A stretch of DNA of 64,000 nucleotides from an uncultured Bacteroidales bacterium (GCA_902771725.1 CACXXT010000003.1:51931-115930); one strand, 5' to 3'; counted from the stretch's first letter, positions 12,123 through 20,395 are shown. Numbers and translations are program-made. The notes: generated by a model not told the origin, from the sequence alone.

Positions 12123-13403
12123 ATGAGTACAGAATTTATCATCGGAACTATCCTTGGAATAATAGGTATCATTCCTGTAATTTTCCAATTTGTTAAATGG
12201 GTTAAGGAAAAACACAATCTTCGTGATTTAATGACAAAATTAGTTGATAGTCGTTTATCGACAAAGGCGCACAGAAAAGTCCTAAAGAAGATGAACGTTC
12301 TGCTCCTGCCGGTTGGCAAGCACATTTCTTCTGATTATATCAACGGCTTTGTCTTAGGTAAAAGAGGTAAAGAGGCCGTCTTTACGGACTTGTGCTTGAA
12401 AAATGACTGGGAGCCCACAAAAGAGCTTTGCCTCATGTTTATGAATGGTGATTATCCTTCAATAAGAAATAAATATTGGGAAATGAAACGAGAGAACGAC
12501 AATATGGATGAAACGACTTCAGTGACCGCCATGGAGGTCGTAGTCGACAATGCAAAGCCAAAAGTCAATGAGATTGTATATTTATCGGAACTACTTGAGA
12601 AGCGATTCCCGGATTCTTTTGACCGATTAACTACAATATTGAAAAAACATGGTGTGGAATATCGTCTGCTAAAAGGTACGAAGGACATTTGGTGCAAGGA
12701 CTACATGCCTATCCAAACTGAATCTGGTAAGTTGATACAGTTTCGCTACGAGCCGTCTTATTTGAAAGGTAAGAAGGAATGGGAAGATTCACGTTCCGAC
12801 GTGAGTGAGGTATGTCGGCAAAATGGATTTGAGCCTGTCTTCTCAAATATCAACCTTGACGGTGGGAATGTTTTGCTCTGCTCTGGTCGCGCAATTATAT
12901 CAGACAGGATATTCACAGAGAATCCCGAGTACACAGACAAAGAGCAACTGGTCAAAGAAATATCAGATTTGCTTGAGGCAGAAGTAATCATCATCCCAGC
13001 TGAGAATGACGATTATACAGGCCATGCTGATGGTATGGTTCGCTTTGTAGACCATGACACGATATTGGGGAACAACCGTTCAGAGGAATACAAGTATTGG
13101 GCTAATGGTATCGAAAAGGTTTTGAAAGAAAAGAACCTTAAGTATATTGATGTACCTTTCTTCTATGGGTATAAAGATTCTAAACATCCTGACCACGCTA
13201 TCGGAGTTTACGTTAATTATCTTGAAGTTGGTAATTTGATAGTTCTTCCGATCTTTGAGGTTGAGGGGAATAAGGATGCCGAGGCTATCGCAGCCTTTAA
13301 ACAAATATTCCCAAACAAGATTATTGAAACAATAAATTATAACGATGTTGCACTTGAAGGCGGAATTTTGAATTGTACGACGTGGACTTATAGAATAATA
13401 TAG
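12123..13403 (+). CDS. Membrane-anchored PAD/agmatine-deiminase-family protein
   Basis: 426 residues from ATG 12123 (an in-frame ATG at 12081 overlaps the lipoprotein gene and spoils the N-terminal helix). Residues ~5-24 form one transmembrane helix. Residues ~30-130 are a basic then mixed region with no recognised domain. The C-terminal ~280 residues carry the guanidino-deiminase fold signature: KDIWCKDYMP (187-196), NLDGGN (244-249), TGHADGMVRF (299-308, with the catalytic His and Asp) and a C-terminal GGILNCTTW with Cys418 as the expected nucleophile. The family hydrolyses guanidino groups (agmatine, or peptidyl-arginine in the Porphyromonas enzyme). The N-terminal anchor and unknown domain are unlike cytosolic agmatine deiminase. 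AT-rich codon use unlike its neighbours points to recent acquisition. Confidence 0.8.
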   Translation: MSTEFIIGTILGIIGIIPVIFQFVKWVKEKHNLRDLMTKLVDSRLSTKAHRKVLKKMNVLLLPVGKHISSDYINGFVLGKRGKEAVFTDLCLKNDWEPTKELCLMFMNGDYPSIRNKYWEMKRENDNMDETTSVTAMEVVVDNAKPKVNEIVYLSELLEKRFPDSFDRLTTILKKHGVEYRLLKGTKDIWCKDYMPIQTESGKLIQFRYEPSYLKGKKEWEDSRSDVSEVCRQNGFEPVFSNINLDGGNVLLCSGRAIISDRIFTENPEYTDKEQLVKEISDLLEAEVIIIPAENDDYTGHADGMVRFVDHDTILGNNRSEEYKYWANGIEKVLKEKNLKYIDVPFFYGYKDSKHPDHAIGVYVNYLEVGNLIVLPIFEVEGNKDAEAIAAFKQIFPNKIIETINYNDVALEGGILNCTTWTYRII

Positions 13404-13439
13404 AGGTATTTGGCAGCGTTCTTTGCATGCAAAACGTCC

Positions 13440-13596
13440 AAAGGCCAAGCGCCACGACCTTGCGGAACGTCTTGGTCATCCGTATTTCGCACATGGCTGC
13501 TTAGATGCCTAATGAATCGAACATTTCCTCCGATGAGGAGAACTGCTCCACGCGGCCAGCCTGTTTATCCTCTTGGGAACGGAGATAGCTGCTTGC
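13440..13596 (-). pseudogene. Remnant of a RelB-like antitoxin / YafQ-RelE-like toxin pair
   Basis: On the minus strand 13596-13501 encodes about 31 residues ending in QAGRVEQFSSSEEMFDSLGI and a stop, which looks like the tail of a RelB/DinJ-type antitoxin. Six bases later an ATG at 13494 starts MCEIRMTKTFRK, typical of the first strand and helix of YafQ/RelE toxins; after about 12 residues the resemblance stops. An in-frame stop lies just upstream of the antitoxin tail. The tail-spacing-start geometry fits a toxin-antitoxin operon cut at both ends. The toxin break lies within about 60 bases of the end of the deiminase-like gene, so the AT-rich islet may have replaced the rest. Confidence 0.4.
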
Positions 13597-13625
13597 CTAG
13601 GCGCGACCTTAGAAATATGGTCACA

Positions 13626-13652
13626 GTGGTCACCGCGGTCAGCGCGGTCACC
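13626..13652 (-). repeat. 27-bp direct repeat, right copy
   Basis: Identical over 27 bases and in the same orientation as 11010-11036. Both copies are followed by a short T-run and a GTCCCCGA sequence, so similarity extends loosely beyond the core. Confidence 0.85.
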
Positions 13653-13748
13653 GCTTTTCTGCCCCTTCCAGTCCCCGAGGGCAAGATTATCAATCTCGCG
13701 AGGGAGCATCGCGCAACTTTTTCGGCCGAAAAGGATAGAGGGGGGACG

Positions 13749-13780
13749 AAAAAGGAGCCCTCGAATCGGGGGCTCCTTTC
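13749..13780 (-). terminator. Terminator downstream of nifJ
   Basis: GGAGCCC and GGGCTCC pair around an 8-10 base loop. On the minus strand the hairpin is followed by TTTTT, placing it about 65 bases after the nifJ stop. A shorter U-run on the plus side could make it bidirectional. Confidence 0.8.
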
Positions 13781-13842
13781 ATTATGGGGATTCACGAATA
13801 ACGTGGCGTTATTCTTGGTTCCAAGCGAGCTTATCACAGCTC

Positions 13843-16800
13843 TCACTCAGTCCAGTCTTCCTGAGTCTTGCGGACGTAGGACTTGTAGCGGATCTGGGCC
13901 ATCTTCTGGGCTTCGGCGAAGAGTTCCTCGGCCTCGTTGGGATAAGCCTTCTTGACGCTGAGGTAGCGTACCTCGCCGAGGAGGAAGTCGTGGAACTTGC
14001 TCCAGTCGGGCTCCTTGGAGTCGAGGCTGAAGGGGTTCTTGCCTTCTTCGATGAGGGCGGGGTTGAAGCGCCAGAGGTGCCAGTAGCCGCACTCTACGGC
14101 CTTGCGCTCCTCGGCCTGGCTCTTGCCCATACCGGCCTTCAGGCCGTGGTTGATACAGGGAGCGTAGGCGATGATGATGCTGGGTCCGTGCCAAGCCTCG
14201 GCCTCGCGGATAGCCTTGAGGGTCTGTGCGTGGTCGGCGCCCATAGCAATCTGAGCGACATAGACGTAGCCGTAGGTGGTGGCAATCATGCCGAGGTCCT
14301 TCTTGCGGATGCGCTTGCCCTGGGCAGCGAACTGAGCGATGGCGCCGAGCGGCGTTGCCTTGGAAGCCTGACCGCCGGTGTTGGAATAGACCTCGGTGTC
14401 GAGGACGAGGATGTTGACATCTTCGCCCGTAGCGATGACGTGGTCGAGACCGCCGTAGCCGATGTCGTAGGAGGCACCGTCGCCGCCGATGATCCACTGA
14501 CTGCGCTTGGCCAGATGAGCCTTGCCTTCAAGGAGTTCGCTCTCCAGCGCGCATCCGCGGCAGGGACAGATGGGGCTGCCGGCTGCCTTGGCATCCTTGG
14601 CTTCCTGCAGCTTCTGAGCAGCCACTTCGGCACCATAGAGCTCAATGCCCTTACCCTGCCAGAACTCGATGGCTCCATCGATGGGCAGAATAGCCTTCTC
14701 GAGAGCTGCCACAAATTCATCGGTGGCCTTGCGGTTAGCGGCAGAGTCTTCGTAGGTGTCGAGCCACTTCTGAGTGGCCTCGCGCATCCAGTCGAAAGCG
14801 GTGGTCTTGACCAGTTCCTCGGCCTTCTCGCGCAAGATGCCGCGCATCTTCTTGTGGCCAAGCTGCATACCAAGACCGAACTCGCAGAAGTCCTCGAACA
14901 GGGAGTTGTTGAAGCAGGGACCCTGGCCCTTCTCGTTCTTCGTATAAGGTGTGGAGGGAATGGAAGCGGAGTAGATGGAGGAGCAGCCCGTAGCGTTGGC
15001 CACCATCTGACGGTCGCCGAAGAGCTGGCTGATGAGCTTGACGTAGGGCGTCTCGCCGCAACCGGAGCAGGCACCGCTGAACTCGAAGAGAGGCTGTGCG
15101 AGCTGGCTGTTCTTGACGTTGCTCTTGATATCCACGAGGTCCTGCTTGCTGGGCACCTTCACGAGCTTGTCCCAGTCGGCAGCCATCTTCTTCATCTCGG
15201 CCTTGTCGGGGTTGAAGGGCACCATCTTCAGGGCTTTCAGCGAAGCGGGTTCCACACCCAGCTTGGCAGCCTGTGCGGTGCGACCCGGGCATACGTCGGC
15301 GCAGTTGCCGCAGCCGAGGCAGTCGAGCACACTGGGCTCGATGACGAAGTGCATGCCCTTCATGGCGGCGGGAGCCTTCATCTCGCGGCTGTCGAGGCCC
15401 TCGAACTGTGCCAGCTCCTCGTCGGTGAGGACGAACGGACGGATGGCAGCATGAGGACAAACGTAGGCGCACTGGTTACACTCGATACAGTTCTCCTTGT
15501 CCCAGACGGGCACGAAGGCTTCCACGCCGCGCTTCTCGTAGGCGGCTGTGCCAACCTCCCAGGAGCCGTCGGCTGTGCCGAACTTGGCGAAGGCGCTGAC
15601 GGGCAACAGGTCGCCGGCCTGAGCGTTGATGGGACGAACCACTTCCTTGACGAATGCGGGAGCGTCGTCCTGCTTCTCAGCGTCGTCGGGCAGCTGAGCC
15701 CATGCGGGATCCACTGCGAAGGGCTTGTACTCGTTGCCGCGATCGACGGCAGCGTAGTTCTTGTTCACCACGTCCTCGCCCTTGGAGCCGTAGCTCTTGA
15801 CGATGAACTTCTTCATCTGCTCCACGGCGAGCTCCACGGGGATGACGCCTGTGATGCGGAAGAAGGCCGACTGCAGGATGGTGTTCGTGCGGTTGCCGAG
15901 ACCGATTTCCTGAGCAATCTTGGTGGCGTTGATGGTATAGACGGTGATGTTGTGCTGTGCGAAGTAGCGCTTCACCTTGTTGGGCATGAACTTGGCCAAC
16001 TCCTCGCCCTCGAAGATGGTGTTGAGGAGGAACGTGCCGCCGTCCTGCAGGCCGCGTGTGACATCGTACATGTGGAGATAAGCCTGAACGTGGCAAGCCA
16101 CGAAGTTAGGTGTGGTCACGAGGTACGTAGAGCGGATGGGCGTGTCGCCGAAGCGCAGGTGGGAGCAGGTGAAGCCGCCGGACTTCTTGGAGTCGTAGGA
16201 GAAGTAGGCCTGGCAGTACTTGTCGGTGTTGTCGCCGATGATCTTCACACTGTTCTTGTTGGCGCCCACGGTACCGTCGGCACCGAGGCCGTAGAACTTA
16301 GCCTGGAACATGCCGGCGCCGCCGAGGGCGATTTCCTCCACAGCGGGCAGGCTGGTGAAGGTGACGTCGTCCACGATACCGATGGTGAAGTGGTTCTTGG
16401 GCTCGGGCAGGGCGAGGTTGTTGAACACGCTGATGATCTGAGCGGGCGTGGTGTCGTGAGAGCCGAGACCGTAGCGGCCGCCGACGATGAGCGGACGATT
16501 TTCAACCTCGTAGAAGGCATCCTTCACGTCGAGGTACAGAGGCTCGCCGTTGGCGCCGGGCTCCTTCGTGCGGTCGAGCACAGCGATGCGCTTCACGCTC
16601 TTGGGAACAGCTGCGAGGAGGTGCTTCACGCTGAAGGGACGATAGAGGTGAACGCTGATCATGCCCACCTTCTGGCCGTTGGCGTTCAGGTAGTCGATGG
16701 CCTCGCGAGCGGCGTCGGTAGCAGAACCCATGAGGATGATCATGCGGTCGGCATCCTCAGCGCCGTAGTAGCTGAAGAGATGGTACTCGCGGCCGGTGAT

Positions 16801-17562
16801 CTTGGAGATCTCGCCGAGGTACTTCTCAACCACTTCGGGAACGCTGTCATAGTAGGGGTTGCAAGCCTCGCGGTGAGTGAAGAACGTCTCGGGGTTCTCA
16901 GCGGTACCGCGTGTGATGGGGCGCTCGGGCGACATAGCGCGGTCGCGGAAACGCTGGATGTACTCTTCCTTCACGAGGGGGCGGATGTCCTCCTGGTCCA
17001 TGAGCTCAATCTTGTGGTACTCGTGGGAGGTGCGGAAGCCGTCGAAGAAGTTCACGAAGGGCACGCAGGTCTCCAGAGAAGCGAGGTGAGCCACAGCGGT
17101 GAGGTCCATGACCTCCTGCACACCGCCCTCGCAGAGCATGGCGAAACCGGTCTGACGGCAAGCCATCACGTCCTGGTGGTCACCGAAGATGCAGAGGGAG
17201 TGGCTGGCCAGTGTGCGAGCGCTGACGTCGAACACGCAGGGGATGAGCTCACCGGCAATCTTGTACATATTGGGAATCATCAGGAGCAGACCCTGAGAAG
17301 CGGTGAAGGTGGTGGTCAACGCACCAGCCTGCAGCGAGCCGTGAACGGCACCGGCAGCACCAGCCTCGGACTGCATTTCCTGAACAGAGACGGTCTGACC
17401 CCACAGGTTCTTGCGGCCGCGGGCAGCCCACTCGTCAACGTGCTCCGCCATGGGCGAAGACGGGGTGATGGGATAAATGGCAGCGACCTCGGAGAACATA
17501 TAGCTCACGTGAGCTGCAGCCTCGTTACCGTCGCAGGTAATGAATTTCTTTTCTTTTGCCAT
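13843..17562 (-). CDS. nifJ: Pyruvate:ferredoxin/flavodoxin oxidoreductase, single chain
   Basis: 1239 residues, matching the usual length of fused PFOR. It oxidatively decarboxylates pyruvate with CoA to acetyl-CoA and CO2, passing electrons to ferredoxin or flavodoxin. Order: pyrimidine-binding/alpha region (IYPITPSSPMAEHVDEWAA, then VQEMQSEAGAAGAVHG), gamma domain (SAFFRITGVIP), a two-cluster ferredoxin domain (CIECNQCAYVCP and CLGCGNCADVCPG), and the TPP/beta domain (CSGCGETPY, GGDGASYDIGYGGLDH, NTGGQASKATPLGA). All cluster cysteines are present. Monocistronic, with its own promoter (17625-17655) and terminator. A central enzyme for an anaerobic fermenter. Confidence 0.97.
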   Translation of the reverse strand: MAKEKKFITCDGNEAAAHVSYMFSEVAAIYPITPSSPMAEHVDEWAARGRKNLWGQTVSVQEMQSEAGAAGAVHGSLQAGALTTTFTASQGLLLMIPNMYKIAGELIPCVFDVSARTLASHSLCIFGDHQDVMACRQTGFAMLCEGGVQEVMDLTAVAHLASLETCVPFVNFFDGFRTSHEYHKIELMDQEDIRPLVKEEYIQRFRDRAMSPERPITRGTAENPETFFTHREACNPYYDSVPEVVEKYLGEISKITGREYHLFSYYGAEDADRMIILMGSATDAAREAIDYLNANGQKVGMISVHLYRPFSVKHLLAAVPKSVKRIAVLDRTKEPGANGEPLYLDVKDAFYEVENRPLIVGGRYGLGSHDTTPAQIISVFNNLALPEPKNHFTIGIVDDVTFTSLPAVEEIALGGAGMFQAKFYGLGADGTVGANKNSVKIIGDNTDKYCQAYFSYDSKKSGGFTCSHLRFGDTPIRSTYLVTTPNFVACHVQAYLHMYDVTRGLQDGGTFLLNTIFEGEELAKFMPNKVKRYFAQHNITVYTINATKIAQEIGLGNRTNTILQSAFFRITGVIPVELAVEQMKKFIVKSYGSKGEDVVNKNYAAVDRGNEYKPFAVDPAWAQLPDDAEKQDDAPAFVKEVVRPINAQAGDLLPVSAFAKFGTADGSWEVGTAAYEKRGVEAFVPVWDKENCIECNQCAYVCPHAAIRPFVLTDEELAQFEGLDSREMKAPAAMKGMHFVIEPSVLDCLGCGNCADVCPGRTAQAAKLGVEPASLKALKMVPFNPDKAEMKKMAADWDKLVKVPSKQDLVDIKSNVKNSQLAQPLFEFSGACSGCGETPYVKLISQLFGDRQMVANATGCSSIYSASIPSTPYTKNEKGQGPCFNNSLFEDFCEFGLGMQLGHKKMRGILREKAEELVKTTAFDWMREATQKWLDTYEDSAANRKATDEFVAALEKAILPIDGAIEFWQGKGIELYGAEVAAQKLQEAKDAKAAGSPICPCRGCALESELLEGKAHLAKRSQWIIGGDGASYDIGYGGLDHVIATGEDVNILVLDTEVYSNTGGQASKATPLGAIAQFAAQGKRIRKKDLGMIATTYGYVYVAQIAMGADHAQTLKAIREAEAWHGPSIIIAYAPCINHGLKAGMGKSQAEERKAVECGYWHLWRFNPALIEEGKNPFSLDSKEPDWSKFHDFLLGEVRYLSVKKAYPNEAEELFAEAQKMAQIRYKSYVRKTQEDWTE

Positions 17563-17624
17563 AGTTTTTTAATGAATTATTGAGTAATAGAGTTTAGAAT
17601 TGTATCTTTCTTAACTATCGGGCG

Positions 17625-17655
17625 CAAAGATACCTAAAAATAGTGAGAGTGCAAA
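17625..17655 (-). promoter_or_regulatory. nifJ promoter (TTTG-N19-TATCTTTG)
   Basis: Minus-strand TTTG (17655-17652) and TATCTTTG (17632-17625) with 19-base spacing. The flanking sequence at 17636-17680 is nearly duplicated at the promoter of the AAA ATPase gene (19308-19346). Confidence 0.75.
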
Positions 17656-17741
17656 GTAAAGGTGGCAAAAAAAGTGTGAACAGCGCCAAAACTCTTCGAT
17701 TTGGTGCTGTTCACGCCCTTATTTTTAATTATCTTAGGTAT

Positions 17742-18062
17742 TTATCTAACCGCCCTGACGGAGAACCCATACGCCCTGTTGGCCGACCAATCCGCATCGT
17801 AGCCACGGAAATTCAGGTTGTAGGCAGCGGAGGTCATCTCGCGGTTGAGCGAACCAGACCAGTAGAAGCCACCCTCCCCCACTTCCGCGGGGGCGTCACC
17901 ATTCTGGTAGCCGGCAGCCGGCAGGAAGATGCTGTTCCCATTAGCAGCCCGGACGCGGTAGCCACGGACGCCGTTCAAGGTCTCTGCCGTCCAAGTGCAT
18001 CGCGATGTCAGCTCTTCCATTTCACTGCGGGTGGGCATTCGCCATTGTCCTCCCCAGCGCAT
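17742..18062 (-). CDS. FISUMP-domain fragment (N-terminally truncated)
   Basis: 106 residues. The pattern GGQWRMPTRSEMEEL, GNSIFLPAAGY, GFYWSGSL and a C-terminal AYGFSVRAVR is the C-terminal half of the Fibrobacter succinogenes major paralogous (FISUMP) domain, normally about 180 residues and part of secreted or lipid-anchored surface proteins. The N-terminal half and any signal peptide are missing: upstream of the ATG at 18062 only 37 bases separate it from the ATPase stop. Probably a decayed gene fragment; if translated it would stay in the cytoplasm. No promoter of its own is visible. Confidence 0.6.
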   Translation of the reverse strand: MRWGGQWRMPTRSEMEELTSRCTWTAETLNGVRGYRVRAANGNSIFLPAAGYQNGDAPAEVGEGGFYWSGSLNREMTSAAYNLNFRGYDADWSANRAYGFSVRAVR

Positions 18063-18099
18063 TTAAGTTTGAAGATAAGATTTAGTCGTAAAGCGAAAT

Positions 18100-19275
18100 T
18101 TAGTAGAGGAATCCGAAGAGCCAGAGGGGAACTACGGAGCCTTCGCCGCGCTGGACATCAGAGTGCGCATAGGTGATGCCGCTCTTAACGCGGTGGGGTG
18201 CATCGAGGCAGACGCGGAAGGGACGGTCGTCGACGAGGAAGGTGTCGGGGCGCTCGCCCAGACGAACGTCGTGGTATGCCCACAGGGCGTTCTGGAAGAA
18301 CGTCTCGTAGACATCAATGCGCTCCATGCGGTTGGGATAGATGGCATACATCAGGTTGCTGTTGTGCATCATCACCCGGGCAGGCTTCTTGGGGAACTCG
18401 TCGCCAGGATGGTAGATGAGGTTCAGCAGACGGGCGTCGGAGAGGTACTTGATGTAATTCATCACCGTGGCGCGCGAGGTGTTGATCTCGTGAGCCAAAG
18501 CACTGACATTGGGAGCCGACGGACGGTCGATGGCCAGTAAGTACAGGAGTTTCTTCAGTTTGGACAAGTACTTCAGTTCCACCTGCTTGATGAGCAGGAT
18601 GTCCACCTCTATCATCATGTTCATGGTCTTCAAGAGATTCTCCGAGAAGTTACGTTTCTCGAGGAAGAAGGGGTAGAAGCCATGATGGAGATAGCTCTGG
18701 AAGTGCTCCAGGGGATTGATGGTCTGAAGAATAGTCTCGGCGATGCGCTCGTGGTTCTGGACAATCTCTTCCAGAGTATAGGCCGGGAAATTGCTGCCGG
18801 TCTGGAGATTCAGGAACTCGCGGAACGAGAAGCCACGCAGGTTGTAGCTCTTCACCAGTCCGTTGAGCTCAGGGTTCTCTTCCTTCAGCCTCATCACGGA
18901 ACTGCCGGTGAAGACAATGCGCAAGCCGGGGTTCTCATCGTGGCAGCGACGGAGTTCTGCGCTCCAGTCTGGCTGCTTGAAGACCTGGTCGATGAGCAGC
19001 ACCTCGCCGCCGCCGAGTCGGAACTCACGGGCAAAGTCTGCAAGGCCGCGCCCCTGGAAATAGAAATTATTCATATTGATGTACAGGCACTTGCGGCGAC
19101 GCACATCAAAGTTCTCCTTCGCATACTGAAGCAGGAAACTGGTCTTGCCCACGCCGCGGGTGCCCTTGATGCCGATGAGTGGAGCGCGCCAATCAATCTC
19201 GTCCATCAAGGCACGGCGCACGGGAAGTTCCGTGTGCTGCACTAAATATGCGTGTGTTCTAAAAAATGCTTCCAA
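18100..19275 (-). CDS. AAA family ATPase (AAA_14/DUF4143-type)
   Basis: About 391 residues starting at TTG 19275. An ATG at 19329 lies upstream of the predicted transcription start and is unlikely; the next ATG, 19206, would remove a conserved helix. The Walker A motif is IKGTRGVGKTS (residues ~35-45) and Walker B-like EVLLIDQVF lies near 90-98. The middle matches DUF4143 ATPases (GFSFREFL, sensor-like FTGSSVMRL), and a winged-helix segment is evident around LAHEINTSRATVMNYIKYL. The C-terminus has the usual nuclease-like remnant (ALWAYHDVRLG, VDDRPFRVCLDAPHRVKSG). The family is abundant in Bacteroidetes; the cellular role is unknown. Followed by the FISUMP fragment on the same strand. Confidence 0.85.
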   Translation of the reverse strand: MEAFFRTHAYLVQHTELPVRRALMDEIDWRAPLIGIKGTRGVGKTSFLLQYAKENFDVRRRKCLYINMNNFYFQGRGLADFAREFRLGGGEVLLIDQVFKQPDWSAELRRCHDENPGLRIVFTGSSVMRLKEENPELNGLVKSYNLRGFSFREFLNLQTGSNFPAYTLEEIVQNHERIAETILQTINPLEHFQSYLHHGFYPFFLEKRNFSENLLKTMNMMIEVDILLIKQVELKYLSKLKKLLYLLAIDRPSAPNVSALAHEINTSRATVMNYIKYLSDARLLNLIYHPGDEFPKKPARVMMHNSNLMYAIYPNRMERIDVYETFFQNALWAYHDVRLGERPDTFLVDDRPFRVCLDAPHRVKSGITYAHSDVQRGEGSVVPLWLFGFLY

Positions 19276-19299
19276 AACGTATGTGTTAATTAACGGCCG

Positions 19300-19330
19300 C
19301 AAAGGTAGGAAAAAATAGTGAGAGTGCAAA
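19300..19330 (-). promoter_or_regulatory. Promoter of the AAA ATPase gene (TTTG-N19-TACCTTTG)
   Basis: Minus-strand TTTG (19330-19327) and TACCTTTG (19307-19300), 19-base spacing. The box placement decides the start of the ATPase gene: translation must begin downstream of about 19293. Confidence 0.75.
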
Positions 19331-19353
19331 GCCGAGGTGGCAAAAAGTGCGTT

Positions 19354-20373
19354 TTATACACCTTTTTTAATAAAAAGAGCGCTATATCGACCATTTGAAC
19401 AAACAATTTTGAATGTTCCGAGCTCTCCAGGAAGCAGATTTTGCTGTAGCCTGAGAGCCACCCAACCCATGGTCATTCGGAGGTTGATTTCAACCAGGGG
19501 GTGAAGGCTGAAAGCATCGCCCTGCTCCAGAGGGCTTTCCGTTCCAGAAGGATGAGCAATGGACGAGGGGTGAGGAGCGACAACCATCATATCCACACCC
19601 AAAGGACCCGTATACCACTGTGGTATATCTGCCGCGGAGAGCACACCAATCAGGCAGCAGCGCACCTCTTCCACGACTTCGGGTGCCACCAGACGCGACA
19701 GGCGCTCCAACTTCAGCTGCTCGCTGGCGACGAGGTTGCCTGCATAGACACCGCCTGCCGTGGTATCGAAGAGCGACAGCCCCTCGTAGCGCACGCGGCC
19801 CTCCTCTGCCCAGAACTCCATGGCCAGATCCTGCACCTTATTATATTTAGGCTCCACCTCCACCCCACCCTGCCGTTGCAGGCAGCGACGCACCCAGTCG
19901 AGGTCTTTCTGACAGAGGGCTCCTTCGCCAACAGGCCGTACTCCACGCCCACTGCCACTCCAGGGCATCTTCAGCATCGATGCTCCATAGCGCCCGCATG
20001 CCTCAAACACCTCCTCCTCTGAACAGCACCAGCTGGACTCCCCCACCAACTTGGAAGCCTCAAAGAGAGAGGACAGCTGCTCTCGGACTTTTTTCAACAA
20101 ACGGACTGCCGTCTGGCGCGAGGCGAAGTGGCGATACGCCTCCAGCTGAGAGGGCGAAGGCAGCAGGGATTCCGCTACGCCCATGGCTCGCAGGCGGGTG
20201 ACCGCCAGCGGGCTCCAGCCCCACGGCAGCACAATATCGCGATCCACATTCCACATACGGGGGAAATCACGCAAGTCCTCTGCCATCTGACGGGCAGAGG
20301 CTGGAGGCGTGTAGTGAGGATCGTTGGAGGCCAACGCCAGGTCGTTCTCCGGGTTAAAATAGAGCAGCCACAT
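19354..20373 (-). CDS. Conserved Bacteroidetes protein of unknown function, possible ATP-grasp fold
   Basis: 339 residues from ATG 20373 (MWLLYFNPENDLALASNDP); the longer frame to 20460 would run through the promoter. The N-terminal FNPENDLALA block is a signature I associate with a family of Bacteroidetes hypothetical proteins. The middle (MLKMPWSGSGRGVRPV, VEPKYNKVQDLAMEFWAEEGRVRYEGLSLFDT) resembles ATP-grasp glycine-rich loop and central sheet, and VEINLRMTMGWVALRLQ resembles the metal-binding Glu-x-Asn region near the end of that fold. No signal peptide. Substrate unknown. It shares a divergent intergenic region with the PEP/pyruvate-binding gene. Confidence 0.65.
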   Translation of the reverse strand: MWLLYFNPENDLALASNDPHYTPPASARQMAEDLRDFPRMWNVDRDIVLPWGWSPLAVTRLRAMGVAESLLPSPSQLEAYRHFASRQTAVRLLKKVREQLSSLFEASKLVGESSWCCSEEEVFEACGRYGASMLKMPWSGSGRGVRPVGEGALCQKDLDWVRRCLQRQGGVEVEPKYNKVQDLAMEFWAEEGRVRYEGLSLFDTTAGGVYAGNLVASEQLKLERLSRLVAPEVVEEVRCCLIGVLSAADIPQWYTGPLGVDMMVVAPHPSSIAHPSGTESPLEQGDAFSLHPLVEINLRMTMGWVALRLQQNLLPGELGTFKIVCSNGRYSALFIKKGV

Positions 20374-20395
20374 GGAATGAATGGTTAACTGAGGG

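Noticed and set aside
13494..13560. tRNA-like segment (minus-strand GTTCGATTC plus a CTCCTCATCGGAGG hairpin)
   Set aside because: No matching acceptor stem, a too-short D-arm region and an anticodon loop of the wrong size. The same bases read better as an antitoxin tail.
13573..17583. A 1,336-codon open frame on the plus strand opposite nifJ
   Set aside because: It is the antisense of a fully conserved PFOR; GC-rich third positions remove stops on the opposite strand. The product (strings of V, G, H, L) has no domain. Similar long mirror frames opposite the GH5-GH43, VirE-like, gdhA and nrdD genes were rejected for the same reason.
19276..19329. ATG at 19329 as start of the AAA ATPase
   Set aside because: It lies within the -33 box of a strong predicted promoter, so it would not be in the transcript.
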